DNA of 64,000 bases from Hyphobacterium sp. CCMP332 (GTDB lineage: Bacteria; Bacteroidota; Bacteroidia; Cytophagales; CCMP332). The stretch is taken from NCBI GenBank assembly GCA_014323545.1, contig CP058647.1:1060001-1124000 (forward strand). Reading direction: 5' to 3'. The stretch's first letter is position 1; every line of letters begins with the position of its first letter. Made by a program: the position numbers and the translations under genes. Positions 26,667 to 35,057 of this stretch are shown piece by piece. Under the pieces are notes generated by a model. It had not been told where the DNA came from. It was given only the letters and a program-made list of their open reading frames with translations, and made no database searches.

Positions 26667-27620
26667 ATTTAACCAAGAGCCTGAGCAATTAACTTAATAT
26701 GATAATTTAGAAATGATATTTTCAATCATAATTCCAGCATATAATGAAAGTAAATATCTTGAATCTACTTTGAAGAATCTTACTAAGGTTTTTTCGGATA
26801 TAGAATTGAAGCAATCGGACTGGGAAGTAATTGTTTGTGACAATAATTCAACAGACAATACACGGGCAATTGCAGAGGATAATGGAGCAAAAGTAGTATT
26901 TGAACCGGATAATCAAATTTCTAAAGCAAGAAATAAAGGAGCAGAAGTTGCTGAGGGCGACTGGTTGATTTTTGTAGATGCCGATTCATACCCTAATAAG
27001 GGATTAATAAAGGAATTATTGTTAGTGATTGATAGTAATAAATATATTGGATGTGGTACAACAATTGAAGTTATTGATGGTACATTATTCAACAAGCTTA
27101 GATTAGAGAGAATGAATCCATTTTATAGGTTGTTCAAGCTTTCAGGTGGAGCTTTTATTTTATGTAAAAAGGATGCATTTATAGAAATTAATGGCTTTAG
27201 TTCAAATCTATATGCATATGAGGAAATTGATTTTGTTATCAGACTAAAAAAATATGGAAAGAAAAAGAACAAGAAATTTTCTGTTTTAAGTACTTATCCA
27301 GTATTGACTTCAGGTAGAAAAGGTGAGTATAACTTAAGGTCCATGCTAAGACTATTTGTTTCTGGATTTATTGCTCCAATATTACTTTTGCTTAATTATA
27401 TTTTGCCCAAAAGATTTGTTAAATTAATTGGAAATAAAATGCTTACTTACTGGTATTCTGACAGAAAATGAGAAATAAATAAATTAAAAACTACCCACAA
27501 CATTTTGTATAAGTAATGGCAGGCGATGTGTTTAATTTTAAGGTTTTTAGCCCACTCAAACAGCGTAGCGGTTTGACAGGAAACTACCACGCAATCTGCC
27601 ACTACTCATACAATTCACCG
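26658..27620 (+). mobile_element. Integron-like gene cassette 2
   Basis: From the G|TT inside attC-like site 1 to the G|TT at 27620-27622, 963 bp with one ORF (26713-27471) and a second attC-like site. The cassette start TTGTGGGTA is complementary to the TACCCACAA of its own attC left end, whereas the right junction continues into unrelated sequence (GTTAAAATGA). That is what insertion of a circular cassette into a non-attC target should leave. Confidence 0.65.
26713..27471 (+). CDS. Family 2 glycosyltransferase carried in cassette 2
   Basis: A 252-residue GT-A glycosyltransferase of family 2. The N-terminus FSIIIPAYNESKYLESTL, CDNNSTDNT near 37-45, ISKARNKGAEVAEGDWLIFVD near 73 on, with the DAD metal motif (VDADSYP), and the acceptor-region YEEIDFVIRLKKYG near 172-185 are typical. 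A C-terminal hydrophobic segment (about 213-232) suggests membrane association. It could transfer a sugar to a lipid carrier or surface glycan. It is the sole ORF of cassette 2, so it is likely an acquired accessory function. Confidence 0.88.
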   Translation: MIFSIIIPAYNESKYLESTLKNLTKVFSDIELKQSDWEVIVCDNNSTDNTRAIAEDNGAKVVFEPDNQISKARNKGAEVAEGDWLIFVDADSYPNKGLIKELLLVIDSNKYIGCGTTIEVIDGTLFNKLRLERMNPFYRLFKLSGGAFILCKKDAFIEINGFSSNLYAYEEIDFVIRLKKYGKKKNKKFSVLSTYPVLTSGRKGEYNLRSMLRLFVSGFIAPILLLLNYILPKRFVKLIGNKMLTYWYSDRK

Positions 27621-27629
27621 TTAAAATGA
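27492..27629 (+). repeat. attC-like palindrome 2
   Basis: Left end TACCCACAAC at 27492-27501. The main stem is TTGTATAAGTAATGGCAG (27505-27522) with CTGCCACTACTCATACAA (27596-27613), 16 of 18 positions complementary, plus GTG/CAC further in and a loop of about 60 nt. The right end reads GTTAAAATGA, so the outer arms do not pair, as expected for the last site of an array. Confidence 0.7.
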
Positions 27630-27693
27630 ACACCTATCGGGAAGTTGAGGATTTCTTATAATTGAATACTCTTCCAATTGTAATGAAATTCAA

Positions 27694-28368
27694 ATGACAG
27701 CCGTAATTTTTGACATAGATGGCACAATTTGCGATAGCACAAAAGTGGATGACAAATGTTTTATATCAGCATTCAAAAAGGTCTTTGGTATTGATATTTC
27801 GAATTCCGATTGGTCTGAATTTCACAACGTAACAGACTGGGGATTAAATGAAGAGATAATTCTTAAAGAGCAGTCTAGATATCCCACAGAGCAAGAATAT
27901 TATAATATGATTTCAGAATTTACCCGATTGTTAAAACACGAGGCTATTAATGGTAAAGATCAATTTAAGGAAATAGATGGCGCTTTGGAATTTATCGAAT
28001 TGCTCAAGGATGATTTGGGAATTGCTGTAGGAATTGCCACCGGTAGCTGGAAGAATTCGGCGCTTATAAAATTAGAGGCCATTGGCATCGATATAAATGA
28101 ATATGCATTCTCAAACTGTTCTCATTTTAAAAAAAGAGAAGATATTTTAAGCGATGCCATCCGTCAATTAAATGAAAACCATATAAATTCCATTGAACGA
28201 ATCATTTATTTTGGAGATGGTTTATGGGATTTCAAAACCTGTAAGAATTTAGGAATAGATTTTATTGGGATTGATCACCATCAGAACGGGAAATTGAAAA
28301 CTGCGGGGGCTAGAATCGTTTTTCCCGATTTCAAAAAGAGTGAAATTATAATAGATCATTTAATCTAA
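27694..28368 (+). CDS. HAD-family hydrolase
   Basis: A 224-residue haloacid-dehalogenase-like phosphatase. Motif I is VIFDIDGTICDST (4-16), motif II is the Thr/Ser in GIATGSWK near 110-117, a conserved Lys lies near 140 and motif IV is IYFGDGLWDFKTC near 168-180. Its cap region is of the small helical type seen in phosphoglycolate phosphatase relatives. The substrate is not clear. It starts 73 nt after the right cassette junction and is not part of the cassette. Confidence 0.85.
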   Translation: MTAVIFDIDGTICDSTKVDDKCFISAFKKVFGIDISNSDWSEFHNVTDWGLNEEIILKEQSRYPTEQEYYNMISEFTRLLKHEAINGKDQFKEIDGALEFIELLKDDLGIAVGIATGSWKNSALIKLEAIGIDINEYAFSNCSHFKKREDILSDAIRQLNENHINSIERIIYFGDGLWDFKTCKNLGIDFIGIDHHQNGKLKTAGARIVFPDFKKSEIIIDHLI

Positions 28369-28529
28369 AAATATAGAAAGAATGTGGAGGAGGAAAGGGT
28401 AATTTTTGAAAAAGGAATACAATTTTAATAGCCAAGAACTAAATTCAAAACTAAAAAAATAAGACTTTGGATTTCCATGCATTTGAATATCTTAGAATGA
28501 TTAAAAAGATAAAATCAGAAAGCTGAATA

Positions 28530-28979
28530 ATGGACGAATTTTCCATTTCAAATTGCAGGGAATCAGATCTAGATGAGCTATTGAAAATGGCAATAAAGCT
28601 TTTTAAGGACAGCAATGAACTGGAATTAAAAGGCTTGCTTACCGGATCGCTTAATTCCAAAGATCAAAAAATATGGATTGCCAAAGATCAAAAATCTAAT
28701 TATGCCGGATTTGCTGTATTTTCAATTCGCAAAGACTATGTAGAAGGTGCAAAAGGCAGTCCGACAGGTTACCTTGAAGGGATTTTTGTTGAAGATAATT
28801 TCAGAAAAAAGGGAATAGCCAAGGCTTTAATGGAGCGTGGCGAATCCTGGTGCAAGGAAATGGCTTGCAGTCAAATAGGATCGGATACATGGCTCAGTGA
28901 TACGGAATCCCGTCAATTTCACAAGAAGGTGGGCTTTTGGGAAGAAGATGAATTGGTGCATTTTTTAAAGGATTTATAG
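28530..28979 (+). CDS. GNAT acetyltransferase, aminoglycoside AAC(6')-like
   Basis: A 149-residue GNAT protein. GYLEGIFVEDNFRKKGIAKALMERGESWCKEM corresponds to the acetyl-CoA loop with pattern Q/RxxGxG/A (RKKGIA), and GSDTWLSDTESRQFHKKVGFWEEDE near 120-144 matches the C-terminal region of AAC(6')-I enzymes. Resistance has been shown for some chromosomal members, but a native acetylation role is equally possible. It lies alone between 160-nt and 240-nt spacers. Family-level call is firm; aminoglycoside specificity is not. Confidence 0.82.
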   Translation: MDEFSISNCRESDLDELLKMAIKLFKDSNELELKGLLTGSLNSKDQKIWIAKDQKSNYAGFAVFSIRKDYVEGAKGSPTGYLEGIFVEDNFRKKGIAKALMERGESWCKEMACSQIGSDTWLSDTESRQFHKKVGFWEEDELVHFLKDL

Positions 28980-29223
28980 CAAATTCATCAGATCTGATAA
29001 TACTTACGTACTAATTTTCAATTCTCATTTTTAAGCGCCCTGTGCATTTCCGAGTCATGGGGTACTGAACATTTAAATTGTGCATTTGATTTTTAGGTTC
29101 CCCCCTTGCTATTATTACCATTCTAATTATTTGTAGATTTTGAATTCCAAACAGGCATGAATCAAAATAATAAGATGAACTGGAAGAAATACGGTTTTGA
29201 AATATTGATTTAAAAGTCATACA

Positions 29224-30156
29224 ATGAATAATAATGAAATCATCGATTGGTTGCTGCAGGGAGATGTCTCGATTCAGTATCAGGTACATCGCGATTTACT
29301 CGGAAATGTAAGAAAGGATCTTCAAAATAGAATCGCAAATGAAGGTTGGGGAGAAAAATTCTTAAATAAACGCAATCCCAAAGGCTATTGGGGAGAAGCA
29401 TTTTACCAACCAAAATGGATCTCCAGCCATTATACACTGCTGGATTTGCGTAATCTAAATCTTGCTGCCAATAATAAAATTGCGAGAGAAAGCATAGCCA
29501 GTGTAATGGATCAGGGAAAAGCACAAGATGGAGGAATTCCATTGGGTCCATCAACGAGCACCCACAGCGATGTTTGTGTAAATGCCATGTTTTTAAACTA
29601 TGCTTCCTATTTTAAAATGGATGAAATCAAATTGCAGTCAATTGTTGATAGCATTTTGAATGAGAAAATGCCCGACGGAGGTTTTAATTGCATTTCAACA
29701 AGAAGTGGTGCCAGACATAGCTCATTGCATACCACAATATCAGTTCTTGAAGGATTCTATGAGTTTCTAAAATCAGGATTTAACTATCGCAAAACAGAAA
29801 TACTTGAAGCCAAAACAAGTGCTGAAGCATTTATTTTGTTACATCAATTTTATCTATCCGATCATAGTGGAAAAATTATTAAAAAAGACTTTTTAAAATT
29901 AGCATATCCAAGCCGATGGAAATACGATATACTTCGGGCCCTTGACTATTTTCAATATTCAGATCACAAGTGGGATAATAATATGGCAAAAGCCCTGGAC
30001 CAATTGTTAATAAAAAGAAACAAAAACCGCACATGGAATATGCAGGCTGCTCATCCGGGAAAAGTGCATTTTGTAATGGAAAAGGCCGGGAAACCAAGCA
30101 GATGGAATACGCTTCGAGCATTGCGAGTCTTAAAAAAATACAAACAAGGGGTATAG
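29224..30156 (+). CDS. Terpenoid cyclase-like alpha/alpha-toroid protein
   Basis: A 310-residue helical-repeat protein that resembles the conserved prenyltransferase/squalene-cyclase-fold proteins of unknown function. Recurring aromatic-plus-glycine helices include KGYWGEAFYQPKWISSHYTLLDL near 54-76, QDGGIPLG near 98-105 and MPDGGFNC near 149-156 (QW-like motifs), and SRWNTLRALRVLKKY at the end. No DxDD cyclase acid motif is visible, so I would not call it an active squalene cyclase. It stands alone with gaps on both sides. Confidence 0.7.
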   Translation: MNNNEIIDWLLQGDVSIQYQVHRDLLGNVRKDLQNRIANEGWGEKFLNKRNPKGYWGEAFYQPKWISSHYTLLDLRNLNLAANNKIARESIASVMDQGKAQDGGIPLGPSTSTHSDVCVNAMFLNYASYFKMDEIKLQSIVDSILNEKMPDGGFNCISTRSGARHSSLHTTISVLEGFYEFLKSGFNYRKTEILEAKTSAEAFILLHQFYLSDHSGKIIKKDFLKLAYPSRWKYDILRALDYFQYSDHKWDNNMAKALDQLLIKRNKNRTWNMQAAHPGKVHFVMEKAGKPSRWNTLRALRVLKKYKQGV

Positions 30157-30222
30157 CAAATTATATCTCGCCGCATAGCATAGGATTTATATTTTAGATT
30201 TAAATTCGATTTTTCAAATGCT

Positions 30223-30798
30223 ATGAAGAATCTTCTGTTACTATTTTTCTTAATCTTTTTTACCGGAAAGGTATTCGCCCAAAAATGATTATTACCCCTA
30301 ATAAAAGGCAAGACCTGGATATACCAATACAGCGATGATTTTATTTCAGCATCGGGAAGCCAGTCCAGAATTAAAATTCTGGAAGAACAGGAAATTATTG
30401 AAGGTAAGAGCTATTATGTGTTGCAAACTTCAATAGGAGATGAAAACCAATTTGATGTTATACAAACGTCCTATTTAAGAAATGGTGAAAATGGCTTGGT
30501 ATATGGTTTAGCCAATGCCAAAATGGCTAAAGAACACATCCTTATTGCAGCGCATCCTTTGGAAATAGGCAAATCCTGGACGGCAGAAGCCGATGGCCAA
30601 AAAAGCAGCTCGGTTATTCGTTCAACAGATGAAAAATTGATTACACCTGAAAAAACGTTTAACCATTGCCTTGTGATAGAGACAGAAATGGGCGATGCCA
30701 GAATCAGGTCCTATTTTCAGAAAGGTGTGGGATTGGTAGCTTCCACCCTGATGCTTCCCGAGGGGGAAAAGCTGATGCAATACTTAGTAAAACAATAA
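30223..30798 (+). pseudogene. Exported protein gene interrupted by an in-frame TGA
   Basis: An ATG at 30223 opens a signal peptide (KNLLLLFFLIFFTGKVFAQ) that runs into a TGA at 30286-30288, two codons after the predicted cleavage site. The same frame continues without further stops to 30798 and encodes a coherent domain (LIKGKTWIYQYSDDF, VIRSTDEKLITPEKTF). The whole would be a 191-codon exported protein of unknown function with a lipocalin-like or YuaB-like beta domain. A nonsense mutation is the simplest reading, from GGA, CGA or TGG; a sequence error is also possible. It ends 5 nt before mscS. Confidence 0.75.
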
Positions 30799-30803
30799 TT
30801 GAT

Positions 30804-31703
30804 ATGGAAGAACAAATTCAAAAATTCCTTTTTGACCCAACTGTAGGGAAAATTTCAACAATTTTTTTAGGTATAGCAGTTATATGGATTATTGTAAAAG
30901 CACTTCAAAAACAGTTATTCTCAAAAATAAAAGACATAGATAACCGATACAGGGCAAATAAATTCGGTGGATTTATTGGTTATTTTTTAACAATAGTATT
31001 AATAACAATCGTCTTTAGCGATAAACTAGGAGGGCTGACGGTTGCTATAGGCGTAGCAGGTGCAGGTATCGCATTCGCACTTCAAGAGGTGATTGCTTCA
31101 TTTGCCGGATGGCTTGCAATACTCTTTGGTGGATTCTACAAATCCGGAGATAGGGTTCAACTCGGTGGGATAAAAGGTGATGTCATGGACATTGGGGTAT
31201 TGAGGACAACAATCATGGAAACCGGACAGTGGGTTGACGGAGATTTGTACAATGGAAGAATTGTCATGATTGCTAATAGCTTTGTATTTAAAGAGCCTGT
31301 TTTTAACTATTCAGGAGGGTTCCCATTTCTTTGGGATGAAATAAAGATTCCTGTTCAATTTGGCAGCAATTACGATAAAGCCACCGAATTATTTGAAAAA
31401 GTAGGCAAGGAAGTTGGAGGTGAACTTTCTACTATGTCAAAAGAAAGATGGATGGAGTTACAGCAAAAATATCGTTTAGAGGAAGCGCAGACTGAACCAA
31501 TGGTCTCCTTAATTGCTAATGATAATTGGGTTGAATTTACTTTGCGTTATGTAGTAGAATATAAAAAACGCAGAATCACCAAAACAAGACTATTTACAAC
31601 TATTTTAAAGCATGTTGAAACAGAAGGAAGTGAAATTAAATTGGCATCAGCCACATTCCATCTTGTGGAAGCCCCGAATTTTAATGTGACTTTGAAGAAA
31701 TAA
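30804..31703 (+). CDS. MscS-family mechanosensitive channel
   Basis: A 299-residue small-conductance mechanosensitive channel. Three membrane helices (about 15-35, 53-72, 76-115) include the pore-lining TM3 IGVAGAGIAFALQEVIASFAGWLAIL region, with its Gly/Ala packing pattern, followed by the beta domain with YKSGDRVQLGGIKGDVMDIGV near 111-131. It relieves turgor on hypo-osmotic shock. Its ATG overlaps no other gene but lies in the frame of a much longer ORF that is the antisense-of-frame shadow of the preceding pseudogene; I choose MEEQIQKFLF at 30804. Confidence 0.9.
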   Translation: MEEQIQKFLFDPTVGKISTIFLGIAVIWIIVKALQKQLFSKIKDIDNRYRANKFGGFIGYFLTIVLITIVFSDKLGGLTVAIGVAGAGIAFALQEVIASFAGWLAILFGGFYKSGDRVQLGGIKGDVMDIGVLRTTIMETGQWVDGDLYNGRIVMIANSFVFKEPVFNYSGGFPFLWDEIKIPVQFGSNYDKATELFEKVGKEVGGELSTMSKERWMELQQKYRLEEAQTEPMVSLIANDNWVEFTLRYVVEYKKRRITKTRLFTTILKHVETEGSEIKLASATFHLVEAPNFNVTLKK

Positions 31704-31789
31704 CGTCACAAAAATTCATTAGATAAAATATATCTCCAATAAAATCAAAACGTCTATTTTTTTTTGTTTTTAAATAAAATTATATATTT

Positions 31790-31811
31790 ACTTTGTATTT
31801 CAAAGTACTTT
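31790..31811 (+). promoter_or_regulatory. Shared leader operator, copy 1
   Basis: ACTTTG TATTT CAAAGT is a perfect inverted repeat with 6-bp arms, overlapped by AAAGTACTTT. The 21 bp from 31791 to 31811 are identical to 33044-33064 upstream of creD. It lies 2 nt before the ATG at 31814, so it probably overlaps the promoter or leader. Confidence 0.6.
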
Positions 31812-31813
31812 CT

Positions 31814-32428
31814 ATGAAAGAAGAAAAATATAAAAAAGATCTCGAAGACATTAAGGAGATTATGAACCGCTCCTCCAGGTTTGTTTCACTAAGTGGAATG
31901 TCCGGGATTTCAGCGGGTGTAATTGCCTTAATTGGTGCTTATGCAGCCCATAAAATGGTATATTCTCAGCAATTGGGAATAAAACTGCTGGAAGGCCTTG
32001 TCCCGATTCGAAATGTGGAATCGCTTGTACTTATTGCGCTGGCCACTCTAATTGCAGCTATATCAGCGGCTGTCTTTTTCACGGTAAGAAAAACAAAATC
32101 TCAAAATCAAAAAGTCTGGGATTACCAAACTCAAAGGCTAATTGTTAATTTGTTTATTCCATTGCTGACAGGTGGTATTCTTTGTTTAATGCTACTCTTT
32201 AAAGGCTTTTTAGCCTTACTTGCTCCATTAACATTGATCTTTTATGGCCTGGCCCTGGTCAATGCCAGTAAATTCACATTGCATGAAATCCGCAGTCTGG
32301 GTTTAATCCAGATAATTCTCGGACTTATTGCAATTAACTTTATTGGTCATGGTCTTTTGTTTTGGTCCCTGGGTTTTGGGCTAATGCATATTTTATATGG
32401 AATTATAATGCAGGTCCGCTATAAGTAA
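31814..32428 (+). CDS. Membrane protein of the creD regulon, unknown
   Basis: A 204-residue integral membrane protein with about six hydrophobic segments (30-55, 75-95, 115-165 and 170-200). I recognise no named family. The ATG at 31814 is chosen over an in-frame TTG at 31793, because the latter falls inside the operator repeat. Its last base is shared with the start of the winged-helix regulator gene (TAATG), so the two are translated together. The pair fits a membrane component with its cognate regulator. Confidence 0.75.
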   Translation: MKEEKYKKDLEDIKEIMNRSSRFVSLSGMSGISAGVIALIGAYAAHKMVYSQQLGIKLLEGLVPIRNVESLVLIALATLIAAISAAVFFTVRKTKSQNQKVWDYQTQRLIVNLFIPLLTGGILCLMLLFKGFLALLAPLTLIFYGLALVNASKFTLHEIRSLGLIQIILGLIAINFIGHGLLFWSLGFGLMHILYGIIMQVRYK

Positions 32429-32718
32429 TGAAAGATATACTTAAAGACTTAAATAAGGCATTTGAGAATAAGATTCGATTGGGAATTATGTCTGCACTGG
32501 TAGTCAATGATTATATGGATTTCAATTCGCTAAAGGAATTACTGGATGTAACTGATGGAAACCTGGCGAGTCATTTGAAAAATCTGGAAAATGCGGATTT
32601 TATTAAAGTCAGGAAAGAATTTCTCGACAGAAAACCAAATACAAAATATTATGCCACTAAATCGGGTATAGACACATTTAAAAAACATATCAATGCCATT
32701 GAACAATTATTAAAATAA
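32428..32718 (+). CDS. Winged-helix transcriptional regulator (ArsR/MarR-like)
   Basis: A 96-residue single-domain DNA-binding protein: helix-turn-helix at LKELLDVTDGNLASHLKNLENADFI (about 36-60), where the recognition helix is GNLASHLKNLE, followed by a wing with KEFLDRKPNTKYYAT. It resembles the HTH_27/ArsR-like one-domain regulators found in front of CreD in Bacteroidota. It likely binds the identical 21-bp element at 31791-31811 and 33044-33064 and so autoregulates. It is coupled to the upstream membrane gene by a 1-nt overlap and followed 10 nt later by a small membrane gene. Confidence 0.85.
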   Translation: MKDILKDLNKAFENKIRLGIMSALVVNDYMDFNSLKELLDVTDGNLASHLKNLENADFIKVRKEFLDRKPNTKYYATKSGIDTFKKHINAIEQLLK

Positions 32719-32728
32719 ATTACAAATT

Positions 32729-33013
32729 ATGAGAATCAATAGAATAAAAATCGTTTTGGGAATTGTAGCCTTTTTGCTTCTTATCCCGCTGGTCGCCATG
32801 CAATTGAGCGATGAAGTCAACTGGTCAATTAATGATTTTATCGTTATGGCTTTACTGCTTTCCGGATTCGGAATATTAGCAGATTTGATATTGCGAAAAG
32901 TGAGAAAAATATCCTTGCGTATAATAGCCTTCATTGCCATTTTTGCTGTATTTGTATTGGTTTGGGCCGAATTGGCCGTAGGAATTTTCGGATCGCCTTT
33001 TGCCGGAAATTGA
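32729..33013 (+). CDS. Small three-helix membrane protein
   Basis: A 94-residue protein with three hydrophobic segments (about 8-24, 37-57, 65-85) and the C-terminal motif VWAELAVGIFGSPFAGN, which I recall from conserved Bacteroidota small membrane proteins. It lies 10 nt after the regulator and 62 nt before creD, separated from the latter by the second operator copy. Function unknown. Confidence 0.75.
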   Translation: MRINRIKIVLGIVAFLLLIPLVAMQLSDEVNWSINDFIVMALLLSGFGILADLILRKVRKISLRIIAFIAIFAVFVLVWAELAVGIFGSPFAGN

Positions 33014-33043
33014 AACAATAAACACTATTTTTTTCAACAATCG

Positions 33044-33064
33044 CTTTGTATTTCAAAGTACTTT
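33044..33064 (+). promoter_or_regulatory. Shared leader operator, copy 2
   Basis: Identical over 21 bp to 31791-31811 (CTTTG TATTT CAAAG inverted repeat plus AAAGTACTTT). It is 11 nt before the creD ATG at 33076. The repetition at two start regions of the same locus, beside a winged-helix regulator gene, points to a regulator-binding site. Confidence 0.65.
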
Positions 33065-33075
33065 TATTCATTAAA

Positions 33076-34413
33076 ATGAAAAATGAACAATCCATCTTTG
33101 ACAAAATCAACAACTGGATAAAAAATTCGGTCATGTTGAAATTGGTGACGATCACCATACTTATGTTATTGCTCCTAATTCCACTTTCCATGATATTTGA
33201 TATAATTCGGGAAAGAGAAAACCTTAATCGGGAGGTAGCTGAAGATATTAATTCCAAATGGGCCAATTCTCAAAAAATATCCGGACCAATCCTGACTATT
33301 CCCTTGATTTATCAATATCAAAATGAAGATAAAATTGAATCCATTACACGATATTGGAATATTTTACCCGAAGAACTCAATATCACCGGGAACGTAGAAC
33401 CCAAATTGCTTCGAAGGGGAATTTATGAAGTAGCGGTTTATTCTTCCGAATTAACCATTGAAGGCTATTTCGAAATTCCTGAGCAAATAGACCGAACCGG
33501 TTTAAAAGACATACTCTATAAGCAGGCCTTTTTAACGATTGGAATATCTGACCTGAGAGGCATAAAAAACAAAATTGACTTTGACTGGAATGGTAAAATT
33601 CTAAATGTAAATTCAGGATCGAAAATCAATTCTATTATCCCTTCTGGAATTAATATTCAAAACTTAAATATTTCAGAAAAATCCAAAGCTAAAATCCATT
33701 ATGCTATAAAACTCAGTCTTCAGGGAAGTACAAATATCTCTTTTGCACCTCTGGGAAGCACTAGCATAGTAAAATTAAAATCAAGTTGGAAATCGCCGAG
33801 TTTTAAAGGCACCTTCCTGCCGGATGAGAGAATCCTGGATGAAAATGGCTTTGAAGCTATTTGGAGGGTACTAAAACTAAATAGAAACTTTCCCCAATCC
33901 TGGATTGACAATAGTTATTTAGCTGAAATAAATACCTCCGCCTTTGGCGTGGACCTGATTATTCCGGCTGATGATTATCAAAAATCGAATAGGTCGGCTA
34001 AATACGGTATCATGACCATCGCCCTGACTTTTTTGATTTTCTTTCTTGTGGAAATTGTAAACAAAAGAAAAATTCACCCTTTTCAGTACGCCTTGGTCGG
34101 ACTATCATTGTGCCTGTTTTATATTTTGCTTGTTTCGCTTTCCGAACATTTGCATTTTAATACGGCTTATATTTTGTCCACAGCAGCCATTGTATCGATG
34201 ATCAGTTTGTATTCCCTGAGTGTTTTTAAAGCCAAAAAATCGAGCTATCTCTTAGTCCTGGCTCTGACTGGGATTTATACATTTCTGTTTATCACCTTAC
34301 AAATTGCGGATTATGCATTGTTGTTTGGCAGTATAGGCTTGACACTAATTCTTGCTTTGACCATGTATTTTACAAGAAATATCGACTGGTATAAATTAAA
34401 TATTGAGGATTAA
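33076..34413 (+). CDS. creD: Inner-membrane protein CreD family
   Basis: A 445-residue CreD-type membrane protein. There is an N-terminal helix (about 22-40, MLKLVTITILMLLLLIPLSMI), a large periplasmic beta domain of about 250 residues with RYWNILPEELNITGNVEP, and a C-terminal cluster of about five helices from residue 310. CreD genes are induced by the CreBC response in enterobacteria and linked to envelope stress and colicin or beta-lactam tolerance; in Bacteroidota the function is inferred only. The ATG at 33076 is preferred to an in-frame TTG at 33046 that lies in the operator. It ends at a strong terminator. Confidence 0.88.
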   Translation: MKNEQSIFDKINNWIKNSVMLKLVTITILMLLLLIPLSMIFDIIRERENLNREVAEDINSKWANSQKISGPILTIPLIYQYQNEDKIESITRYWNILPEELNITGNVEPKLLRRGIYEVAVYSSELTIEGYFEIPEQIDRTGLKDILYKQAFLTIGISDLRGIKNKIDFDWNGKILNVNSGSKINSIIPSGINIQNLNISEKSKAKIHYAIKLSLQGSTNISFAPLGSTSIVKLKSSWKSPSFKGTFLPDERILDENGFEAIWRVLKLNRNFPQSWIDNSYLAEINTSAFGVDLIIPADDYQKSNRSAKYGIMTIALTFLIFFLVEIVNKRKIHPFQYALVGLSLCLFYILLVSLSEHLHFNTAYILSTAAIVSMISLYSLSVFKAKKSSYLLVLALTGIYTFLFITLQIADYALLFGSIGLTLILALTMYFTRNIDWYKLNIED

Positions 34414-34430
34414 AATGCTTTAAATAAAAA

Positions 34431-34460
34431 AAGCTCTATCAAGATTGATAGAGCTTTTTT
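34431..34460. terminator. Bidirectional terminator after creD
   Basis: AGCTCTATCAA, GA, TTGATAGAGCT form a perfect 11-bp stem, flanked by A on the left and T on the right. It can end both creD (+) and the convergent 34480-34911 gene (-). Confidence 0.88.
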
Positions 34461-34479
34461 TCATTAGATTAAATGGAGT

Positions 34480-34911
34480 TTACTTCGAATCATCAAACAA
34501 TTCTTCCATTTTGGCTTGCAATGACTCAAAATCCTTTTCCAAAACAGTATAGGCCTCGTCAAAATCTTTTTTGACATTACCCCAATTATCATTATTTACA
34601 CTTTTGGCCTCTTTCATTGATCCCTCGAGTTTTTCTTTACTTAGGATCAATTCCTCTTTGGTCTCCTCTAAGGCTTTTGTAGCTGTTCCTTCGCTCATAT
34701 CCAGACGTTTTTTTAGATCATCCAAAGCGTCGTCTATTTTGATTTGCAATACCTTCATTTCTTCCAGGGTCTCTTCTTTTGCCTGATTAAGCGATTTTTT
34801 CATTTCACTTTTCTCCTGAGCGAAGATTTTTCCTGAAAATCCTAATATTAGTATTGAAAAAAATACTGAGCTAAATAATGTTTTTATTAAATCACTTTTT
34901 GTCGTTTTCAT
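34480..34911 (-). CDS. Exported coiled-coil protein, unknown
   Basis: A 143-residue protein with an N-terminal hydrophobic segment (about 13-31, signal peptide ending FAQ) followed by an almost wholly helical, Lys/Glu-rich body with heptad-like spacing (KSLNQAKEETLEEMKVLQIK and so on). It is likely a periplasmic coiled coil. No family is recognised. It is convergent with creD and has its own upstream spacer of about 145 nt. Confidence 0.7.
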   Translation of the reverse strand: MKTTKSDLIKTLFSSVFFSILILGFSGKIFAQEKSEMKKSLNQAKEETLEEMKVLQIKIDDALDDLKKRLDMSEGTATKALEETKEELILSKEKLEGSMKEAKSVNNDNWGNVKKDFDEAYTVLEKDFESLQAKMEELFDDSK

Positions 34912-35057
34912 AATATTGTTTTTACGTACATAAAGAAAAACACATGCCAGGCGCGGAAAAGATTTCTATGCAATGTTATAGATATCTCTATGTGTAAAAT
35001 AAAGTGCACTGGGGAATTTTATCTACAAAAAGTTCACTGAATGTAAACGAAGATTAT

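Noticed and set aside
30286-30288. TGA as selenocysteine codon
   Set aside because: No SECIS-like hairpin follows, the position is right after a signal peptide and there is no selenoprotein homology.
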